This document shows positions 41,746 through 50,726 of a DNA stretch of 64,000 nt, in pieces. The stretch comes from Nocardioides sp. 1609 (GTDB lineage Bacteria; Actinomycetota; Actinomycetes; Propionibacteriales; Nocardioidaceae): assembly GCF_004522105.1 (NCBI RefSeq), contig NZ_SPUJ01000002.1:62001-126000 (forward strand). The letters are read 5' to 3'. A program made the translations under genes and the position numbers. Within the stretch, counting starts at the first letter, position 1, and every line of letters begins with the position of its first letter. Under the pieces are notes generated by a model. That model saw nothing but the letters and a program-made list of their open reading frames with translations, ran no database searches and was not told the origin of the DNA.

Positions 41746-42653
41746 CACACGTCCTGGAGGTCGAGCCCGAGGTCGAAGACGACGACGGAGTGCGTGAGGG
41801 CGCCCACGGAGATGAAGTCGACGCCGGTGGCGGCCACCTCGGCGGCCCGGGCGAGGGTGAGCCCGCCGGAGGCCTCGAGCGTGGCGCGGGCCTCGCCGCG
41901 CTCGTCGTTGACGCGGACGGCCTCGGCCATCGTCGCGGTGCTCATGTTGTCGAGCAGGATCTCGGTGCAGCCCACGTCGAGCAGCTCGCGGAGCTGGTCG
42001 AGGTCGGTGACCTCGACCTCGACCGGCAGGTCCGGGTACGCCGCCCGCACCGCCCGGTAGGCCGGCACCGCGCCGCCGGCGGCGATCACGTGGTTGTCCT
42101 TGACCATCGCCTTGTCGGACAACCCGAACCGGTGGTTGACGCCGCCGCCGCAGCGCACGGCGTACTTCTGCAGGGCGCGCCAGCCCGGCAGCGTCTTGCG
42201 GGTGTCGAGCACCCGGGCGCGGGTGCCCTCGAGGGAGGTGACCCAGCGGGAGGTGGCGGTCGCGACGCCGGAGAGGTGGCTGGCGAAGTTGAGGGCGGTG
42301 CGCTCGGCGGTCAGCAGGCCGCGCGTGGGGCCGGCGACCCGCATCACGACGTCGCCGGCGACGACCCGGGTGCCGTCGGGGAGCCGGTCGGTGACCTCGA
42401 CGTCGTCGCCCAGCACGATCCGGAAGACGAGCTCCGCGACGCCGAGGCCGGCCACGACGCCGTCCTCACGGGCGGCGAAGACCCCCTCGGCGCGGGCGTC
42501 GGCGGCGATCGTGGACTCGGACGTCACGTCGACGGCGCCGTCGGGGAGGTCCTCGCGGAGGGCGAGGAGCACGTGGTCGACCAGACCCGCGTCGATCTCG
42601 GCGGCGCGGAGCTCGTCGAGGAGCTCGCGCGGCGGTGGCAGGTGGTGCTTCAT
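41745..42653 (-). CDS. nadC: Nicotinate-nucleotide pyrophosphorylase (carboxylating)
   Basis: 302 residues. Family motifs are FASHLSGVATATSRWV (substrate lysine region nearby), VLDTRKTLPGWRALQKYAVR, GGGVNHRFGLSDKAMVKDNH, VEVEVTDLDQLRELL and EASGGLTLARAAEVAATGVD. It converts quinolinate and PRPP to nicotinate mononucleotide. It overlaps nadB by 4 nt and coaX by 1 nt, so the three are one unit. nadA is not in the window. Confidence 0.97.
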   Translation of the reverse strand: MKHHLPPPRELLDELRAAEIDAGLVDHVLLALREDLPDGAVDVTSESTIAADARAEGVFAAREDGVVAGLGVAELVFRIVLGDDVEVTDRLPDGTRVVAGDVVMRVAGPTRGLLTAERTALNFASHLSGVATATSRWVTSLEGTRARVLDTRKTLPGWRALQKYAVRCGGGVNHRFGLSDKAMVKDNHVIAAGGAVPAYRAVRAAYPDLPVEVEVTDLDQLRELLDVGCTEILLDNMSTATMAEAVRVNDERGEARATLEASGGLTLARAAEVAATGVDFISVGALTHSVVVFDLGLDLQDV

Positions 42654-44350
42654 GCGGGTCCTCCGTCGGTGGCGGGCGCGGGGCGGAAGACGACCTCGGC
42701 GACGCCGTCGGTCATCGCGGTGTCGACGTGGCCGGCCCAGGCGGCGTCGTCGCGCTCGGGGAAGTCGTCGCGCCAGTGCGACCCGCGCGTCTCCTGGCGC
42801 AGCGCGGCGGCCTCGGCCAGGGCCGTGGAGATGGTGAGCAGGTTCGTGGTCTCCCAGGCGTCCAGGTCGGCGGTCTCCGAGGACCGGCCGCCCAGCTTGT
42901 CGAGGACGGCGGTGGCCTCGCCCAGCCCGGGCGCGTTGCGCAGCACGCCGACCTTCGAGGTCATCACCTCCTGCAGCTCGCCCCGGACGTCGCCGCTGAC
43001 CAGCCCGGCGGTCCGGGAGTCGAGCGCCGGCTCGCTCCAGTCACGCAGCTCGCCGGGCAGCACGTGCGCGATCCGGCGCGAGAAGACCAGGCCCTCGAGC
43101 AGCGAGTTGGAGGCGAGCCGGTTGGCGCCGTGGACGCCGGAGCACGCGACCTCGCCGGTCGCGTAGAGACCCGGGACGTCGGTGCGGCCCTGGAGGTCGG
43201 TCCGGACGCCGCCGGAGGCGTAGTGGCAGGCGGGTGCGACGGGGATCAGCTCGGTGACCGGGTCGACGCCGTGGGAGCGCGCGGTGGCCAGGATGGTCGG
43301 GAACCGGCGCTCCCAGAACGCCGCGCCCAGGTGCCGGGCGTCGAGCCACATGTGGGCCTTCCCGGTGTCGAGCATCCGGCGCATGATCGCCTTCGCGACG
43401 ACGTCGCGCGGGGCGAGGTCGGCGAGCGGGTGGACGCCCTGCATGATGCGCCGGCCGCCCTCCTCGGGAGGAGCGTCGACGAGGAACGCACCCTCGCCGC
43501 GCACCGCCTCGGAGATCAGCGGCTGCTGGCCGTGCGAGTCGGGGCCGAGGTACATCACCGTCGGGTGGAACTGCACGAACTCCAGGTCGCGCAGGGTCGC
43601 GCCGGCCCGCAGCGCCAGCGCCATCCCGTCGCCGGTCGAGACCGCCGGGTTGGTCGTCTGGCTGAAGACCTGGCCGAGCCCGCCGCTGGCGAGCACCACG
43701 GCACGGCAGTGGACGGCGCCCACGCCGTCGCGCTGGCCCTCGCCCATCACGTGGAGCGTGATGCCGGCGACGCCGGGCCGGCCGTGGGGGCCGTCGGGGC
43801 CGGTGAGCAGCAGGTCGACGGCCAGCGCGTGCTGCACCACCTCGATCTCGGGGGCCGCCTCGACGGCCGCGACGAGGGCGCGCTGGATCTCCGCACCGGT
43901 GGCGTCGCCGCCGGCGTGGGCGATCCGGTCGCGGTGGTGGCCACCCTCGCGGGTCAGCGAGAGGACGCCGTCCGGGTCGTGATCGAACATCGCCCCGAGC
44001 GCGATGAGCTCGCGCACGGCCTCCGGGCCCTCGTCGACGAGCACCCGGACGGCGTCCGCGTCGCAGACGCCGGCCCCGGCGACCAACGTGTCGACGGCGT
44101 GCTCCTCCGGGGTGTCGCCCGGCCCGAGCGCGGCGGCGATGCCGCCCTGCGCCCACTGGGTCGAGCCGGCGGCGATCTGGTCCTTGGTGACGACGAGGAG
44201 CTTGTCGATCCCGTTGTCGGCGTCCTTGAGGCGGAGCGCGGCGGTCAGGCCGGCGATGCCGGAGCCGATGATGACGACGTCGGCCCGGGTGGTCCACCCG
44301 GGCTCGGGAGCGGTCAGCCGACCGGGCACGCGGCGTACGGCGTTGGGCAT
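42650..44350 (-). CDS. nadB: L-aspartate oxidase
   Basis: 566 residues. The FAD-binding start is TRADVVIIGSGIAGLTAALR. The dinucleotide/substrate motifs are QWAQGGIAAALGPGDTPEEH, HREGGHHRDRIAHAGG-type His-rich stretch, and VACSGVHGANRLASNSLLEG. It oxidises aspartate to iminoaspartate for NAD synthesis. The C-terminal helical cap is complete. A TAGCCT box 6 nt before ATG 44350 suggests an own promoter driving nadB-nadC-coaX. Confidence 0.97.
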   Translation of the reverse strand: MPNAVRRVPGRLTAPEPGWTTRADVVIIGSGIAGLTAALRLKDADNGIDKLLVVTKDQIAAGSTQWAQGGIAAALGPGDTPEEHAVDTLVAGAGVCDADAVRVLVDEGPEAVRELIALGAMFDHDPDGVLSLTREGGHHRDRIAHAGGDATGAEIQRALVAAVEAAPEIEVVQHALAVDLLLTGPDGPHGRPGVAGITLHVMGEGQRDGVGAVHCRAVVLASGGLGQVFSQTTNPAVSTGDGMALALRAGATLRDLEFVQFHPTVMYLGPDSHGQQPLISEAVRGEGAFLVDAPPEEGGRRIMQGVHPLADLAPRDVVAKAIMRRMLDTGKAHMWLDARHLGAAFWERRFPTILATARSHGVDPVTELIPVAPACHYASGGVRTDLQGRTDVPGLYATGEVACSGVHGANRLASNSLLEGLVFSRRIAHVLPGELRDWSEPALDSRTAGLVSGDVRGELQEVMTSKVGVLRNAPGLGEATAVLDKLGGRSSETADLDAWETTNLLTISTALAEAAALRQETRGSHWRDDFPERDDAAWAGHVDTAMTDGVAEVVFRPAPATDGGPA

Positions 44351-44356
44351 CGGGCC

Positions 44357-44362
44357 AGGCTA
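44357..44362 (-). promoter_or_regulatory. -10 hexamer TAGCCT, leaderless nadB start
   Basis: Six nt separate the hexamer from ATG 44350; it overlaps the panC stop codon. Confidence 0.5.
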
Positions 44363-45283
44363 GTGGTCGGGGCCGGGCGGGCGCGCGTCGTCCACCGCAC
44401 CGAGCGTGAGCGGGAGGTTGTCGATCAGCCGGGTCGCGCCGACCCGCGCGGCGACCAGGAGGCGCGCCTCGGTGCCCGCGGCGACGTCGGCCGGCAGCGG
44501 CGACAGGTCCGGCAGCGCCAGCTCGAGGTAGTCGAGGTCGACGCCGCCGGCGGCGTCCAGCACGGCCCGCGCGGCGTCCAGCGCGGCCGGGACGCCGAGG
44601 GCGCCCGCCTCCCGCGCGGCGTGCAGCGCGCGGTTGAGCGCCACGGCGTCGCGGCGCTGGGCGGGGTCGAGGTAGACGTTGCGGCTGGAGAGGGCCAGGC
44701 CGTCGTCCTCGCGGCGGGTCTCGGCGCCGACCACCTCGACGCCGAGGCAGAGGTCGGCCGCCATCCGGCGGATCAGCACGAGCTGCTGGTAGTCCTTCTG
44801 CCCGAAGACCCCGACGTCCGGACGGACCAGGCCGAACAGCTTCGCGACGACGGTCAGCACGCCGGCGAAGTGACCGGGACGGGTCCGGCCCTCCAGGACC
44901 TCGCCGAGGGGTCCCGGGTGCACCGTCACCTGCGGCGGCCCGCCCGGGTAGACCTCGTCGACGCTCGGGGCGAACACGACGTCGACGCCGGCGTGCGCGC
45001 ACACCTCGAGGTCGGCGTCGAAGGTGCGGGGGTAGCGGTCCAGGTCCTCACCGGGCCCGAACTGGAGCGGGTTGACGAAGATCGAGACCACGAGCGGCCC
45101 GCCCGCGGGGCCGCCCGCGGGGCCGGCCGCGGCCACCGCGTCGCGCGCCACCGTCATCAGGCTGGCGTGGCCGGCGTGCAGGGCGCCCATCGTCGGGACG
45201 AGCGCCACGCGCTCGCCGGCCGCACGGCGTCCGGAGAGCAGGTCCGCGAGCTCGGCGCGGGTCCGGGCGACGGCGGGGGTCAC
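44360..45283 (-). CDS. panC: Pantothenate synthetase
   Basis: 307 residues from GTG 45283, which overlaps the preceding stop by 4 nt. HIGH-type motif LVPTMGALHAGHASLM, VSIFVNPLQFGPGEDLDRYP, GVFGQKDYQQLVLIRRM and the KMSKS-like SSRNVYLDP. It joins pantoate and beta-alanine with ATP. A small GPAGGPAGGP insertion follows motif 1. panB and panD are not in the window. Confidence 0.97.
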   Translation of the reverse strand: MTPAVARTRAELADLLSGRRAAGERVALVPTMGALHAGHASLMTVARDAVAAAGPAGGPAGGPLVVSIFVNPLQFGPGEDLDRYPRTFDADLEVCAHAGVDVVFAPSVDEVYPGGPPQVTVHPGPLGEVLEGRTRPGHFAGVLTVVAKLFGLVRPDVGVFGQKDYQQLVLIRRMAADLCLGVEVVGAETRREDDGLALSSRNVYLDPAQRRDAVALNRALHAAREAGALGVPAALDAARAVLDAAGGVDLDYLELALPDLSPLPADVAAGTEARLLVAARVGATRLIDNLPLTLGAVDDARPPGPDH

Positions 45284-46212
45284 GTGGTCCAGCGGACCGA
45301 CCGGTCCTCGACCGCGGCGGCGTGGTCGAGGACGTCGTTGATCGCCAGCGCCCGCAGCGCGGTGAGCCGGCCGTCGGTCACGGCCCGGCTCAGGGTGGCC
45401 CGGGCGAGCGCGAGGTAGCTCGGCATCGTGGTCGGGGCCTCGACGCGGATGCTGTCGAGGTGGGCGCGCACGGTGTTGACGTCGCCACGCACGATCGGGC
45501 CCGTGAGGGCGGCGTCGCCGTGCTCGAGGGCGTTGTCGAGCGCGGCGGTGAGCAGCGGTCGCAGGGTCGCGGCCGGGTCGTCGGCGCCGGCGGCGGCGAG
45601 CAGCTCCATCGCCTCGGTGACGAGGGTGACGAGGTGGTTGGCGCCGTGCGCCAGCCCTGCGTGGTAGAGAGCGCGGCGCGACTCGGGCACCCACATCGGG
45701 CGGCCGCCGAGGTCGTCGACCAGCGACGCGGCGAGCTCGCGCTCACCGTCGGCGGCGGTGAGGCCGAAGACGCAGCCGGCGAGCCGGTCCAGGTCGACCT
45801 CGGTGCCGGTGAACGTCATCGCCGGGTGCAGCGCGATCGCACGCGCGCCGAGCGCGACGGCCGGCGCCAGCACCTCGAGCCCGTGCCGCCCGGAGGTGTG
45901 CACGACGACCTGCCCCTCGCGCAGGGCGCCGCTGTGGGCGAGCACCGAGACGACGTTGCCGAGCATGTCGTCGGGGACGGTGAGCAGCAGCAGGTCGCAC
46001 GCCCGGGCGACGGCGCTCGGCTTGTCGACGGCGACGCCCGGCAGCAGCGCGTCGATGCGCCCGCGCGAGGCGTCGGACTCTCCGGCGGCGGCGACGACCT
46101 CGTGACCGGCGGCCCGCAGGGCTGCGGCGAGGACGGCTCCGACCCGGCCGGCGCCGACGACGCCGATGCGCAGACGCGGCGGCGGTGCGGGCAGGGACGA
46201 CTCGTGTGACAT
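45280..46212 (-). CDS. Rossmann-like and DUF2520 domain protein (Rv3603c-like)
   Basis: 310 residues from ATG 46212. The N-terminal NAD(P)-binding motif is LRIGVVGAGRVGAVLAAALR, followed by LLLLTVPDDMLGNVVSVLA and VVVHTSGRHGLEVLAPAVA. The C-terminal DUF2520 helical domain has ALYHAGLAHGANHLVTLVTE. The architecture is that of 6-phosphogluconate/ketopantoate-reductase-like enzymes. The coupling to panC suggests a role in pantoate formation (a ketopantoate reductase substitute), which is inference. It leads the operon panC-nadB-nadC-coaX. Confidence 0.87.
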   Translation of the reverse strand: MSHESSLPAPPPRLRIGVVGAGRVGAVLAAALRAAGHEVVAAAGESDASRGRIDALLPGVAVDKPSAVARACDLLLLTVPDDMLGNVVSVLAHSGALREGQVVVHTSGRHGLEVLAPAVALGARAIALHPAMTFTGTEVDLDRLAGCVFGLTAADGERELAASLVDDLGGRPMWVPESRRALYHAGLAHGANHLVTLVTEAMELLAAAGADDPAATLRPLLTAALDNALEHGDAALTGPIVRGDVNTVRAHLDSIRVEAPTTMPSYLALARATLSRAVTDGRLTALRALAINDVLDHAAAVEDRSVRWTT

Positions 46213-46386
46213 TGGGGAACCTTTCGTTCCAGTCCCTCCGACCACCCGCTCGCGCGGGCCGGGGTGGGTACCAGACGTGGTGCTCGTGTGCTGTCAGCAG
46301 TGCAACGCCGAATGTACGCGGGTTGCTTCCGCCGGGGGAACGGCCGGGAGCGTGACGCACGCCACCTCCCGGGCCTGCCACCAGCG

Positions 46387-46447
46387 TGCAATTGCCGACG
46401 CTGGCTCGATCCGGCCGCCGAGAACTGGCCACACGTCGGCAATTGCA
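46387..46447. promoter_or_regulatory. 14-bp inverted repeat TGCAATTGCCGACG with 33-bp spacer
   Basis: TGCAATTGCCGACG at 46387-46400 and CGTCGGCAATTGCA at 46434-46447 are perfect inverted copies. Each includes the palindrome GCAATTGC. They lie in the 277-bp gap between DUF2520 (minus) and the end of the glycosyltransferase gene (minus), about 175-235 bp upstream of DUF2520. The rest of the gap holds no gene that I can support. Confidence 0.65.
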
Positions 46448-46489
46448 TCGATCGCGCGACCCCGAGGGGCTGCAGGACCGGCGCGACGC

Positions 46490-47446
46490 TCAGCCGGGCC
46501 GGCGAGCCCGCTCGGCGTCGTCGGAGCTCACGACCGTGCCGACCTCGAGCGGCCGCGGCGCGTGCGGCAGCCAGGTGCGGGTGACGTGGTCGACGACGTG
46601 GACGCCGTCCGGGGCGTGGATCTCGTGCACGCCCTCGGGCACCTCGCCGGCGTTGAGCGCGTTGAAGACCGCCCACTCGCGACGCTTGCGCTTGTTGCGG
46701 TGGCTCGTGGCGAACGACGCCGGGTCGGTCCAGTGCGCGAACTCGTCGCCGTCGAGGTACTTCAGCTCGACGCACAGTCCGTGCGGCAGCCCGATCGAGC
46801 GGACCGGCTTCGGGGTGGTGCGGACCTCCCACTCGAAGGCCTTGGCGAACACGAAGTCGGGCCCGACGGGGAAGCCCCACTCCTCGGCGTTGCGGAGGCC
46901 GAGGTCGAGGTAGGCGTGCGAGGGACCGTCGAGGTAGAGCCCGTGGCGCGGGACCCGGATGATCGACTGGACGTCGCCGACCTGCCAGGCGAGGTCGGCC
47001 AGCGACGCCTCGCCCTCGGCGGTGAGCACCATGTCGCCGTCCCACTTGAAGGAGTAGCGGGTCCCGACCTGGGCGAAGCACCAGTTGTAGAAGTAGGCGA
47101 GCGAGTGCACCGACCGCTCGTGGACGGCGCGGTGCTCGGCGCCGGCCCGGGCGACCGCGAACGGGTACGACGCCTGGGTCAGCCGGTGCGCGAGGCCGGC
47201 CCGCTCGGCCGTCTCGACGACGACGTCCGGGCTGCCGTCGGTCGAGCCGTTGTCGACGACCAGGACGTGGTCCATCGCGCGCAGCAGCGGCGGCAGCACG
47301 AACGGCAGCGACGGGGCCTCGTCCTTGACGCGCAGCACGGCGGTGCTGCCGCTGCGCAGGCCGCCGGGCCGGGCCCAGGGCCAGGTGATGTCGAAGTCGG
47401 CGTGGCCCTCGAGGTTGGTGAGTCCGGCTGCCTCGGGGAGCGCCAT
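46490..47446 (-). CDS. Glycosyltransferase family 2 protein
   Basis: 318 residues from ATG 47446. The GT-A start is TAVLRVKDEAPSLPFVLPPL with VLVVDNGSTDGSPDVVVET, and the metal-binding DxD-type element is in YSFKWDGDMVLTAEG. The remainder includes FAKAFEWEVRTTPKPVRSIG. It is soluble. Its start overlaps the sulfotransferase stop by 1 nt, so the pair is co-translated. It presumably builds or modifies a glycan that the sulfotransferase sulfates; acceptor unknown. Confidence 0.85.
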   Translation of the reverse strand: MALPEAAGLTNLEGHADFDITWPWARPGGLRSGSTAVLRVKDEAPSLPFVLPPLLRAMDHVLVVDNGSTDGSPDVVVETAERAGLAHRLTQASYPFAVARAGAEHRAVHERSVHSLAYFYNWCFAQVGTRYSFKWDGDMVLTAEGEASLADLAWQVGDVQSIIRVPRHGLYLDGPSHAYLDLGLRNAEEWGFPVGPDFVFAKAFEWEVRTTPKPVRSIGLPHGLCVELKYLDGDEFAHWTDPASFATSHRNKRKRREWAVFNALNAGEVPEGVHEIHAPDGVHVVDHVTRTWLPHAPRPLEVGTVVSSDDAERARRPG

Positions 47447-48555
47447 CAGGAGCGCTCGCGCCCGGCCAGCTTGCGCAGGCCGCGCCGCACCGGGGCGGGG
47501 ACGGCGGCGCGCAGCCCGTGCGGGAGCCGGTCGGCGCCGAGCGGGGTGTCGGCCGGCCGGGCCGGGCCGGCCGCGGGCCGCGGCGGCGGACCCTGACGCC
47601 GGGTGCGCTGCTCGGCGTGGACCACCGAGGAGCGCGAGATGGCCTCCGCCTCGGCGTACAGGTCGGTGTAGGCCTCGCGGAGCTCGTCGAGGGTGGCGTG
47701 CACCTGGGGGGTGTCGCCGCCGGGGTCGGCGAGCTTGTTGAGCTCCTCCCAGGTCTGTCCGACGAGGTCGTGCAGCCGTGGCGGGAGGCCGAGGTCGGCG
47801 AGGGTCTGCTGCATCCGGCGCAGCGAGGGGTCGACGAAGCGGTGGCCGTCCCGGATCTGCTCGCTGTTGGCGTGCAGGACGTGCTGCAGCCCGAGCGTCT
47901 CGCCGACGTGCATCGTGGTGCGCGTCCAGTCGTCGAGGAGGTCGCCGTACCGGACGAAGACGCGGGCGCCGGCGCCGGTGCCGGTGCCGACGCGGGTGCC
48001 GCGCTCGGTGTGGAGCAGCATGTTCAGCCAGGACGCCGCGAGGTGCGCCGAGCCGAGCTTGTTGGCGTAGTAGGTCTGCTTGCTGCCGACCACCTCGGCG
48101 GGCGGGCGCAGCATGGTCGCGAAGACCGGCTCGGCGCCGGTGCGGATCGCCGCGACGCGCCACAGCCCGAGGAACCACGCGAGCCGCGGGTCCTTGACGA
48201 CGAGCTCGCTGTGCCCCTGGTCGGCGGTGAAGTGCCCCTCCAGCCAGTCGGCGGTGGCGATCCGCTCCGGCTCGCGGGTGCTCACCCGACCGGTCTCGAA
48301 CCACGCCTCGGGCCGGGAGTCGGAGACCTGGACCAGCGCCTCCTTCAGCAGCCGGTCGTGGTGGTCGACGACCCACTGCGGCTCCCCGAAGCCCTTCGGG
48401 TTCGACTCGTCGGCGGCGACCTCCGGCTGGGGCACGTGCAGGCCCAGGATCTTCATCAGCCCGGCCATCGTGCTGGTGCCGCTCCGGCCGGCGCCGGCGA
48501 CGAGGATGACCTTGCGCGGGTAGTCGGCAGGGTCGACGCTGCTGGGGTCACTCAC
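47446..48555 (-). CDS. Sulfotransferase family protein
   Basis: 369 residues from GTG 48555. The 5'-phosphosulfate-binding loop is ILVAGAGRSGTSTMAGLMK at the N-terminus. The 3'-phosphate element is in VFATMLRPPAEVVGSKQTYY (Arg and Ser). The C-terminal 40 residues are Pro/Arg-rich. It transfers sulfate from PAPS to a carbohydrate or lipid. The partner glycosyltransferase downstream and the divergent glycosyltransferase suggest a surface glycan locus. TAGGCT 8 nt upstream gives a leaderless-type start. Confidence 0.85.
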   Translation of the reverse strand: MSDPSSVDPADYPRKVILVAGAGRSGTSTMAGLMKILGLHVPQPEVAADESNPKGFGEPQWVVDHHDRLLKEALVQVSDSRPEAWFETGRVSTREPERIATADWLEGHFTADQGHSELVVKDPRLAWFLGLWRVAAIRTGAEPVFATMLRPPAEVVGSKQTYYANKLGSAHLAASWLNMLLHTERGTRVGTGTGAGARVFVRYGDLLDDWTRTTMHVGETLGLQHVLHANSEQIRDGHRFVDPSLRRMQQTLADLGLPPRLHDLVGQTWEELNKLADPGGDTPQVHATLDELREAYTDLYAEAEAISRSSVVHAEQRTRRQGPPPRPAAGPARPADTPLGADRLPHGLRAAVPAPVRRGLRKLAGRERS

Positions 48556-48563
48556 GAGGCGAG

Positions 48564-48569
48564 AGCCTA
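48564..48569 (-). promoter_or_regulatory. -10 hexamer TAGGCT of the sulfotransferase operon
   Basis: Eight nt separate the hexamer from GTG 48555. It is almost back-to-back with the divergent TACCGT box at 48578. Confidence 0.45.
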
Positions 48570-48577
48570 TCGGGCAC

Positions 48578-48583
48578 TACCGT
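48578..48583 (+). promoter_or_regulatory. -10 hexamer TACCGT, leaderless start at 48590
   Basis: Six nt separate the hexamer from ATG 48590. Confidence 0.5.
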
Positions 48584-48589
48584 TGCGTC

Positions 48590-49720
48590 ATGAGGATCGG
48601 CCGCCGACCCCCGCGGCGGATCAGCGTCGTCGTCCCGGTCTTCGACGTCGAGGCCTACCTCGCCGAGTGCCTCGACAGCCTGCTGGCCAGCACCTACCCG
48701 GACGTCGAGGTGGTGGTGGTCGACGACGGGTCGACCGACGGGTCGGGCGCGATCGCCGACGAGCGCGCCGCCCGCGACGCCCGGGTGCGCGTCGTCCACA
48801 TCGCCAACCGCGGGCTCGGCGCGGCCCGCAACGAGGGGCTGCGGCACACCACCGGCGACCTGGTGACCTTCGCCGACTCCGACGACGTCGTCCCGCCCAC
48901 CGCGTACGCCGCCCTGCAGCGGCAGCTGAGCGGCTCGGGCTGCGACTTCGTCACCGGGTCGATCGCGTGGTGGCGCCCGGACGCCGACGACCCGGCACAG
49001 GTGCTCGTGCAGCCGCCGTGGATGCGGCGCCTGCACCGGACCCGCGCCGCGCTGGTCGTCGAGCAGCAGCCGGAGATCCTCGGCGACGTGTTCGCGTGGA
49101 ACAAGCTCTTCACCCGCGCCTTCTGGGACGGCGCCGGCCTGTCGTGGCTCGAGGGTCACCGCTACGAGGACCAGCCGACGACCACCCGGGCGTTCCTCCG
49201 CGCCCGGCGGTTCGGGATCGTGCCGGAGGTCGTCTACCACTGGCGGATCCGGTCGGACGGCTCCTCGATCACCCAGCAGCGCGGCTCGCTCGTCGACCTC
49301 GAGGACCGCTGGCTCACCAAGCGCCTGACCGCACGCAGCGTCGCCGACCACGGGTCGCCGAAGGTGTCGAGGGTGTTCCGCGACAAGGTGCTGCCCGGTG
49401 ACCTCCACCGCTACTTCGTGCAGATCCCCACCGCGGACGACGCGTGGTACGCGCTGCTCGAGGCGGGGGTCCGCGACCTCTTCGCCGAGCGGTCGCTGGT
49501 GCACAGCGGGCTGCCGCCGGTGCACCGGCTCACCGGGTGGCTGGTCGAGCAGGGCCGGCGCGCCGACGCCGCGCACGTCATGACCTACCTCGCCGGGCTC
49601 GGCCCGGGCGAGCGCGTGCCGCGGGTCGACGACCCGCGCGGCTGGCGGATCGACGTCCCGGGGCTGGACGCCGCGACGGTCGACCTCGCGGCCCTGCGAC
49701 TGCAGGACCACGAGACCTGA
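48590..49720 (+). CDS. Glycosyltransferase family 2 protein
   Basis: 376 residues. The GT2 core is RISVVVPVFDVEAYLAECLD with VEVVVVDDGSTDGSGAIADE, donor-binding NRGLGAARNEGLRHTTGDL and metal site TFADSDDVVPP. The acceptor part has FAWNKLFTRAFWDGAGL and YEDQPTTTRAFLRARR, which is typical of polysaccharide and teichoic-acid type transferases (CDP-glycerol or sugar chains). It is divergent from the sulfotransferase operon and probably belongs to the same surface-glycan pathway. Confidence 0.9.
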   Translation: MRIGRRPPRRISVVVPVFDVEAYLAECLDSLLASTYPDVEVVVVDDGSTDGSGAIADERAARDARVRVVHIANRGLGAARNEGLRHTTGDLVTFADSDDVVPPTAYAALQRQLSGSGCDFVTGSIAWWRPDADDPAQVLVQPPWMRRLHRTRAALVVEQQPEILGDVFAWNKLFTRAFWDGAGLSWLEGHRYEDQPTTTRAFLRARRFGIVPEVVYHWRIRSDGSSITQQRGSLVDLEDRWLTKRLTARSVADHGSPKVSRVFRDKVLPGDLHRYFVQIPTADDAWYALLEAGVRDLFAERSLVHSGLPPVHRLTGWLVEQGRRADAAHVMTYLAGLGPGERVPRVDDPRGWRIDVPGLDAATVDLAALRLQDHET

Positions 49721-49871
49721 CGGAACCGGACGCTGACCGAACAGAGACCGGACAGTGACCGGAAGGGTGGTCCCCGCCCGGCCGTGGACTGGTGAAATCC
49801 GATCGATCAACTACGACTGTGGCACTGTTGTCCCGCCTCGACAGTCTCCTCCAGCAGATTGAGCGGTGCCC

Positions 49872-50726
49872 ATGATCGAGTTCGAGTCGGTGACCAAGCA
49901 GTTCCCGGACGGCACCGTCGCCGTGGAGGACTTCAGCTTCACGCTGCCCTCGCGGAAGACGACCGTGTTCGTCGGGTCCTCCGGCTGCGGCAAGACCACG
50001 CTGCTGCGGATGATCAACCGGATGATCGAGCCGACCTCCGGGCGGATCACGATCGACGGCGACGACATCGCGGGACGCAACAAGGTCGAGCTGCGCCGCA
50101 GCATCGGCTACGTGCTCCAGTCCTCGGGTCTCCTGCCGCACCGCAGGGTCGTCGACAACGTCGCGACCGTGCCGCTCCTGCACGGCGTGAAGAAGTCGCA
50201 GGCGCGGGCCGAGGCGATGGACCTGCTCGACAAGGTCGGGCTCGACCGCGGGCTGGCCCGCCGATACCCGCGCCAGCTCTCGGGCGGCCAGCAGCAGCGG
50301 GTCGGCGTGGCCCGCGCCCTGGCCAGCGACCCCAACGTCCTGCTGATGGACGAGCCGTTCGGCGCCGTCGACCCCATCGTGCGCGCCGACCTCCAGTCCG
50401 AGCTCAACCGGCTGCAGCGCGAGCTCGGCAAGACGATCGTGTTCGTCACCCACGACATCGACGAGGCGTTCCTCCTCGCCGACCAGGTGGTGATCTTCCG
50501 CAAGGGCGGGGTGATCGCCCAGGCCGGCACGCCCGCGGAGATCCTGGCCGCGCCGGCCGACGACTTCGTCGCGAGCTTCGTCGGGGCCGACAAGGGCAAG
50601 CGGACCCTGCACCTCCAGCAGCGGCCCGACGACGACGGGCTGACGCTCGTCGTCGACGGCGACGGCCGGCCGATCGGCGTCCTGCGTCCGGACGGGGCTC
50701 TCGAGAAGCAGGCGCCGCGGCCGTGA
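49872..50726 (+). CDS. Glycine betaine/proline-type ABC transporter ATP-binding protein (OpuCA/ProV-like)
   Basis: 284 residues from ATG 49872 (GTG 49866 also in frame). Walker A FVGSSGCGKTTLLRMINRM, Q-loop GYVLQSSGLLPHRRVVDNVA, signature LSGGQQQRVGVARALAS, Walker B VLLMDEPFGAVDP, and H-loop IVFVTHDIDEAFLLAD. The RMINRM and the pattern after Walker A are typical of the OpuC/ProV branch. There are no C-terminal CBS domains, which some OpuCA proteins carry. It is the first of four coupled genes. Confidence 0.93.
   Translation: MIEFESVTKQFPDGTVAVEDFSFTLPSRKTTVFVGSSGCGKTTLLRMINRMIEPTSGRITIDGDDIAGRNKVELRRSIGYVLQSSGLLPHRRVVDNVATVPLLHGVKKSQARAEAMDLLDKVGLDRGLARRYPRQLSGGQQQRVGVARALASDPNVLLMDEPFGAVDPIVRADLQSELNRLQRELGKTIVFVTHDIDEAFLLADQVVIFRKGGVIAQAGTPAEILAAPADDFVASFVGADKGKRTLHLQQRPDDDGLTLVVDGDGRPIGVLRPDGALEKQAPRP

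Noticed and set aside
42635..45418. 927-codon plus-strand open frame over nadB and panC
   Set aside because: Shadow of the nadB and panC genes on the minus strand.
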